DNA of 8,770 bases from Spirochaeta sp. Its GTDB lineage: Bacteria; Spirochaetota; Spirochaetia; DSM-27196; Alkalispirochaetaceae. The position numbers and the translations under genes are program-made. The stretch is taken from positions 1 to 8,770 of the forward strand of contig SKHA01000098.1 in NCBI GenBank assembly GCA_007117185.1. The letters run 5' to 3'. Positions 5,648 to 8,770 of this stretch are shown one piece after another. The first letter of the stretch is position 1. Every line of letters starts with the position of its first letter. The notes below the pieces were generated by a model, which was not told where the DNA came from, made no database searches, and was given only the letters and a program-made list of their open reading frames with translations.

Positions 5648-7047
5648 TTCGCCAGAAGCGTTCCGTTTGTGTACTGGTTTTTGCGGCACTGCTGGTTGGC
5701 CCCTCGGCGACACTGTTCGCGCTGGACTGGGGAGGGAGCGTCTCCGGCTCTGCTACGGTACGGTCCGTGGCTGATGGTTCCGATGAGAACGCCTTTACCA
5801 GCACCGACCGGCTGGAGTTCTTCCTGAACACGCCGCTGGGTGCGCAGTGGACCCTGGAAGCCCAGGCCGCCGCGCGGCTGGACCTGAACCCGCTGCTTTT
5901 TGCCGCCGACGTTGAGCGGCTGTACCTGCAGCGCCTTCGCAGGCCTAACCAGGGGACAATGAGCGAGTTCGTTACCCGTTGGGGGCGGCAGCGCATTACC
6001 GACCCCGGCGGGCTGATCGTGCGCCAGGTGGTGGACGGTGCCTCGTTCATCCTGCGGTATCCCCAGCTCGAGCTGGCCATGGCGGCGGGGTATACCGGGT
6101 TCGTGAACAAGGAGTTCACCTCCGCCGGCATGTCCCTGCGGGACAGTAACGACGCTGCTGACAGCAGCGTCTATTTTGGTCCGGCCCGGTTGATCGGGCA
6201 GGCCCGGGCACAGCTGCGCAACCTGTACGCCGGTCAGAACGTGACCGTGGCGTTCACCTTCCAGGACGATCTCAGGGACCCCCAGTCTGTTGTTCAGCCC
6301 GGTCAGACCCGGACCGAGGTAATTGACGACCAGAATCTGGATTTTGGTGGGCTGCTGGACACCCAGTACCTCCAGCTCATCCTGGACGGCCCCATCCCCA
6401 AGGGGGATTTGCCGGGGTCGCTCTTCTACCAGGCGGCGTATGTCCTCAACCTGGGCAGCACCCTCAGTCTGGTGGATGATGACGCAGCTCAGGGCGGCCA
6501 GAGCTACCAGTACAAGCCCATTCTGGCGCACCTGGCCAAAGCTGAGGTGCAGTATTTTCTGCCCTCGTTTCTGGGTACCGCCGCGGGACTTGGGGTAACC
6601 TTCTCCAGCGGGGACCGTACCGCCTCCGGGTATACCGAGGGCAACACCTCCACGACTGCAACAATGTTTACGCCCATCTCCGCGGGTGGATCCGGTGCTG
6701 TTTTCGGGCTGGATTCTGGAAATGCGACAATTCTTGAGTTATTTTATTCAATACGGCCCCTGCAGAGCCACGCCAGCACCTTCCTGAATACCCTTCAGGT
6801 GCAGACCAGCTGGTACAGCTTCTTCAGGAGCGCCGGTGAGGGCCCCGTTTCCTCACCGGATATCGACACGGAGACCAGCGCCGCCTACCTGGGCAGTGAG
6901 CTGGATGTGGCCGTGCGGATGCGACCCTTCAGCGATTTCGGCTTTGGAATCAGCGGAGGGATGTTTTTTGGTAATAGCGACGCCCTGGTAGACGGTGCAG
7001 ACACCGTTGATTTTCTTGTCCGCCTGGACGCGTCACTCAGTTTTTGA
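5644..7047 (+). CDS. Outer-membrane beta-barrel protein (porin-like)
   Basis: A 467-residue protein predicted to sit in the outer membrane. The signal peptide (basic MIRQKR, hydrophobic core 7-19, likely cleavage after FA at 25-26) is followed by LDWGGSVSGSATVR, the alternating pattern of a first beta strand. Alternating polar/hydrophobic segments recur throughout (for example 66-82, 134-152, 296-304, 313-321, 418-427, 453-467) and the chain ends DASLSF with a terminal Phe, the C-terminal signal expected of barrels. The motif RWGRQRITDPGGLIVRQVVDG (112-132) resembles the 'GRQ...DG' strand-turn of porin-type and alginate-export-type barrels, but this alone does not identify a substrate. Long loops at about 205-235 and 320-360 could be surface exposed. 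GGGAGGT upstream of the ATG gives a good ribosome site, and the start overlaps the previous stop. Codons 359-371 are locally AT-rich. Pore, adhesin or structural roles all remain possible. Confidence 0.85.
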   Translation: MIRQKRSVCVLVFAALLVGPSATLFALDWGGSVSGSATVRSVADGSDENAFTSTDRLEFFLNTPLGAQWTLEAQAAARLDLNPLLFAADVERLYLQRLRRPNQGTMSEFVTRWGRQRITDPGGLIVRQVVDGASFILRYPQLELAMAAGYTGFVNKEFTSAGMSLRDSNDAADSSVYFGPARLIGQARAQLRNLYAGQNVTVAFTFQDDLRDPQSVVQPGQTRTEVIDDQNLDFGGLLDTQYLQLILDGPIPKGDLPGSLFYQAAYVLNLGSTLSLVDDDAAQGGQSYQYKPILAHLAKAEVQYFLPSFLGTAAGLGVTFSSGDRTASGYTEGNTSTTATMFTPISAGGSGAVFGLDSGNATILELFYSIRPLQSHASTFLNTLQVQTSWYSFFRSAGEGPVSSPDIDTETSAAYLGSELDVAVRMRPFSDFGFGISGGMFFGNSDALVDGADTVDFLVRLDASLSF

Positions 7048-7058
7048 TGGGGGTAATC

Positions 7059-7772
7059 ATGAGAGGCAAACAGGGATATCTGGTGCTGGCGCTCCTGGTC
7101 CTGCTGGCGGTGGGAACCGTCTGGGGTCAGGCCACGGCAACATTCACAGAGGTCAACGGAAAGGTTGAGATCCGCCCCGCTGCCGGCGGTGCCTGGGTCA
7201 ACGCCGAGCCGGGCATGACAGTAAACAACAACACGATGATTGCCACCGGCTTCAACGCCTCGGCGGCACTTCGGATGGCAGACTCCGTTGTGCGGGTGCA
7301 GCAGCTCACCCGGATGGAGTTTGAGGGCATCTTGGAGCAGGAGGGGGCGGTGGAGACGCGGCTCAACCTCAACGTGGGGCGCATGAGCGCGCAGGTGCGT
7401 TCCAGCGACGGCCGCGCCCAGAACTTCCAGGTGCGCAGCCCCATCTCAACAGCTGCTGTCCGCGGTACCGACTTCGAGTACGACGGCGAGCAGGTGGTTG
7501 TCACCCAGGGGCAGGTGGACATAGTCAACAACCAGAGTAACCAGTCCCAGCCGGTTGGCGCGGGTCAGCAGAGCACCACCACCGGTTCGGAGCCACCAAC
7601 CCCACCAGCCCGGGAAGCGGTTCAGAACGCGGTGACCAGCACCGCCCCAAGCGGTTCCGGCAGCTCGGAAGAGCGGGACGCACCGCCCCCGGCAGTGACG
7701 TCTGGACCGCCCGCAGCGGGTCCGCAGCCACCGCGGCCTACTCGCGGTACGGCGATCATTCAGGTGCAGTGA
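7059..7772 (+). CDS. FecR-domain periplasmic protein with Pro-rich C-terminal tail
   Basis: A 237-residue exported protein. The signal peptide (MRGKQGY, core 8-19, likely cleavage near WGQA at 22-25) leads into a FecR domain (about 27-160). It opens with FTEVNGKVEIRP, has the mid-domain LNLNVGRMSAQVR (102-114), and ends with the family hallmark VRSPISTAAVRGTDF (125-139). FecR domains are beta-rich periplasmic modules; in iron uptake FecR relays a TonB-receptor signal to a sigma factor, but no cytoplasmic N-terminal part, sigma factor or TonB receptor is seen here, so the role must differ. Residues 160-230 form a low-complexity Gln/Ser/Thr then Pro-rich tail, closing with the strand-like GTAIIQVQ. 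The ATG at 7059 is preferred because GGGGGT precedes it; the earlier in-frame TTG (7044) and ATG (7047) overlap the barrel stop and lack a ribosome site. Stand-alone FecR proteins are often neighbours of CHASE2 cyclases, as here. Confidence 0.92.
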   Translation: MRGKQGYLVLALLVLLAVGTVWGQATATFTEVNGKVEIRPAAGGAWVNAEPGMTVNNNTMIATGFNASAALRMADSVVRVQQLTRMEFEGILEQEGAVETRLNLNVGRMSAQVRSSDGRAQNFQVRSPISTAAVRGTDFEYDGEQVVVTQGQVDIVNNQSNQSQPVGAGQQSTTTGSEPPTPPAREAVQNAVTSTAPSGSGSSEERDAPPPAVTSGPPAAGPQPPRPTRGTAIIQVQ

Positions 7773-7782
7773 GGGTAGCCAT

Positions 7783-8770
7783 ATGAGAACAAATACGATG
7801 ACAAAGAATTCCATTCGGCTGGCGCTGATTGCCCTTGCGGCGATCTTCCTCAGCGCCTGTATCCTCCAGCCCGAAGGCGATCAGAGCGGGTCCATTACCC
7901 TCTCCTTTGGTGCCTCCAGCGTGGGGGCCAGCCAGGAAGATGGGGGCGGGGAGGTTGGTGCCCTGACCATTGGGGACTTCGCCGAAGCGGTGCAGATCTT
8001 TCTCTACGCCGAGGACGGTCGGGAACTGCCCCGATTTCGTGGTGTCTCCACCCTTGCTGACGGTCGAGGCCAGGTAACACTGGACGGGATCCCTGAAGGT
8101 CGGGGGTACCGGGTGGTTGCGGTGAAGTACATCATCGAAGATTCGTTGCGTCTGCCGGTGGCGTTCGGTGAGAGCGCCCGCTTTGCCATTGCCGGGGGCC
8201 GGGAAACAGCGGTCCGTGTAGCGACCAACCCGATTGTTGATGAAAGTGATGCTGTGGCCGAGAATCGCGAAGAAGCGCTGGCGGCAGTTGCGACGATCTA
8301 TCCGGAAGCATTCCGGAGCAAGAACCTCATCAGCGTTGTACGCGGTTCAATCGAAGGCGATTCAGTGCTTCTTGCCGCAACACGGACGGAAGCGCTCGGG
8401 GTTCGCAACAACGAGGAGAGTTTCTCGCTCCAGATTCCCGCAGTAGTCCAGAGACTTAATGCCCTCAGTGTGGTTCCTGGAAACACATCCGGTGACGCGG
8501 TTCCGCTGATGAGCACAAATGCTGGTATGCTGCCATTGTTTATTGACGCCACCATCCCCGATGGTGTCGCCACGCTGAGAAATGACGCCCATTTGGTGGC
8601 TCAGGCCTCCAACAGTGCCGGTGCAGTGAATGTACAGGACGCGGTGGGCTTTCTGTTTACCGACTCGGCAAATGTGACTGAGCCAGCCGTTGTCTGGTTC
8701 TACAGCCGCCTTGGCGGACTTGGCGGAACATCGTTTAACCCTTCCTCAGAGATTCTTAGCGAGCGATTAC
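7783..8770 (+). CDS. Outer-envelope lipoprotein, 3' truncated by window edge
   Basis: An open frame from ATG 7783 runs off the right edge without a stop (329 codons visible). The N-terminus is a lipoprotein signal: basic residues (K8, R12), hydrophobic core LALIALAAIF, then the lipobox LSAC with Cys26 as the predicted lipidation site. After a short acidic, Gly/Ser-rich linker, residues 36-148 look like a beta-sandwich module (SITLSF, AVQIFLYAEDGRELP, GQVTLDGIPEGRGYRVVAVKY), of the sort often seen in surface lipoproteins that display carbohydrate- or protein-binding domains; I do not recognise a specific family. Residues 150-179 are helical and acidic. A ribosome site (GAGGG, 7771-7775) overlaps the FecR stop codon, and the genes are 10 bp apart, so this is the fourth gene of the operon. 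An alternative ATG at 7798 (Met6) would keep the lipobox. GC falls in the second half of the gene. Function unknown. Confidence 0.85.
   Translation, partial: MRTNTMTKNSIRLALIALAAIFLSACILQPEGDQSGSITLSFGASSVGASQEDGGGEVGALTIGDFAEAVQIFLYAEDGRELPRFRGVSTLADGRGQVTLDGIPEGRGYRVVAVKYIIEDSLRLPVAFGESARFAIAGGRETAVRVATNPIVDESDAVAENREEALAAVATIYPEAFRSKNLISVVRGSIEGDSVLLAATRTEALGVRNNEESFSLQIPAVVQRLNALSVVPGNTSGDAVPLMSTNAGMLPLFIDATIPDGVATLRNDAHLVAQASNSAGAVNVQDAVGFLFTDSANVTEPAVVWFYSRLGGLGGTSFNPSSEILSERL
8710..8727 (+). repeat. Perfect 9-bp tandem repeat inside the lipoprotein gene
   Basis: CTTGGCGGA occurs twice in a row, in frame, coding for Leu-Gly-Gly twice (residues 310-315). It changes length in multiples of three codons, so slippage would not break the frame. 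Probably a minor flexible loop. Confidence 0.6.

Noticed and set aside
5608..6531. 307-codon minus-strand open frame opposite the barrel gene
   Set aside because: The sense strand has signal peptide, beta pattern and C-terminal Phe; the antisense translation has no signal or fold pattern and no ribosome site.
7044..7061. Earlier FecR starts at TTG 7044 or ATG 7047
   Set aside because: Neither has a ribosome site. ATG 7059 is preceded by GGGGGT and gives a standard signal-peptide N-terminus.

Overview
The window looks like chromosomal DNA from a GC-rich, double-membraned bacterium. The best fit is a free-living spirochaete (Spirochaetaceae-like). Three things suggest this: an outer-membrane barrel protein with a 'FALDWGG'-type mature start, a relaxed-style lipoprotein signal, and a FecR protein next to a class III cyclase, an arrangement I recall from treponemes. 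The lineage call is inference; no rRNA or other marker gene is present. Nearly all of the DNA is coding. I see no tRNA, rRNA, insertion sequence, CRISPR array or intrinsic terminator.

Layout. (1) 1-1207 (+): the 3' four-fifths of an isocitrate dehydrogenase of the Thermus/Rickettsia type, cut by the left edge. (2) 1209-2390 (-): a 12-helix MFS transporter, convergent with the dehydrogenase and only one base from it. (3) 2403-5111 (-): a large membrane class III adenylate cyclase with a periplasmic CHASE2 sensor, just upstream of the MFS gene on the same strand. A 16-bp tandem duplication lies at their junction. (4) 5112-5173: a 62-bp divergent intergenic region with a palindromic -10 element (AGTATACT) readable on both strands. 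(5) 5174-8770 (+): four tightly packed genes for exported proteins, namely a 157-residue secreted protein of unknown family, a 467-residue outer-membrane beta-barrel, a FecR-domain periplasmic protein with a Pro-rich tail, and a lipoprotein cut by the right edge. The junctions are an ATGA overlap, an 11-bp gap and a 10-bp gap.

The most interesting unit is the divergent pair of operons. One side encodes a cAMP-making enzyme with an unusually large periplasmic sensor. The other encodes only envelope proteins, one of them FecR. I propose an envelope-sensing module in which FecR and/or the barrel and lipoprotein feed information to CHASE2, which controls cAMP synthesis. The parts are seen in the sequence; the functional link is inference from co-location and from the known tendency of FecR and CHASE2 genes to be neighbours. 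Two residue-level points also deserve attention. The dehydrogenase carries Asp-Ile where NADP-dependent enzymes carry basic or Tyr residues, which suggests NAD use. The cyclase carries a Lys/Thr substrate pair, which places it with the class IIIb (bicarbonate-responsive type) adenylate cyclases.
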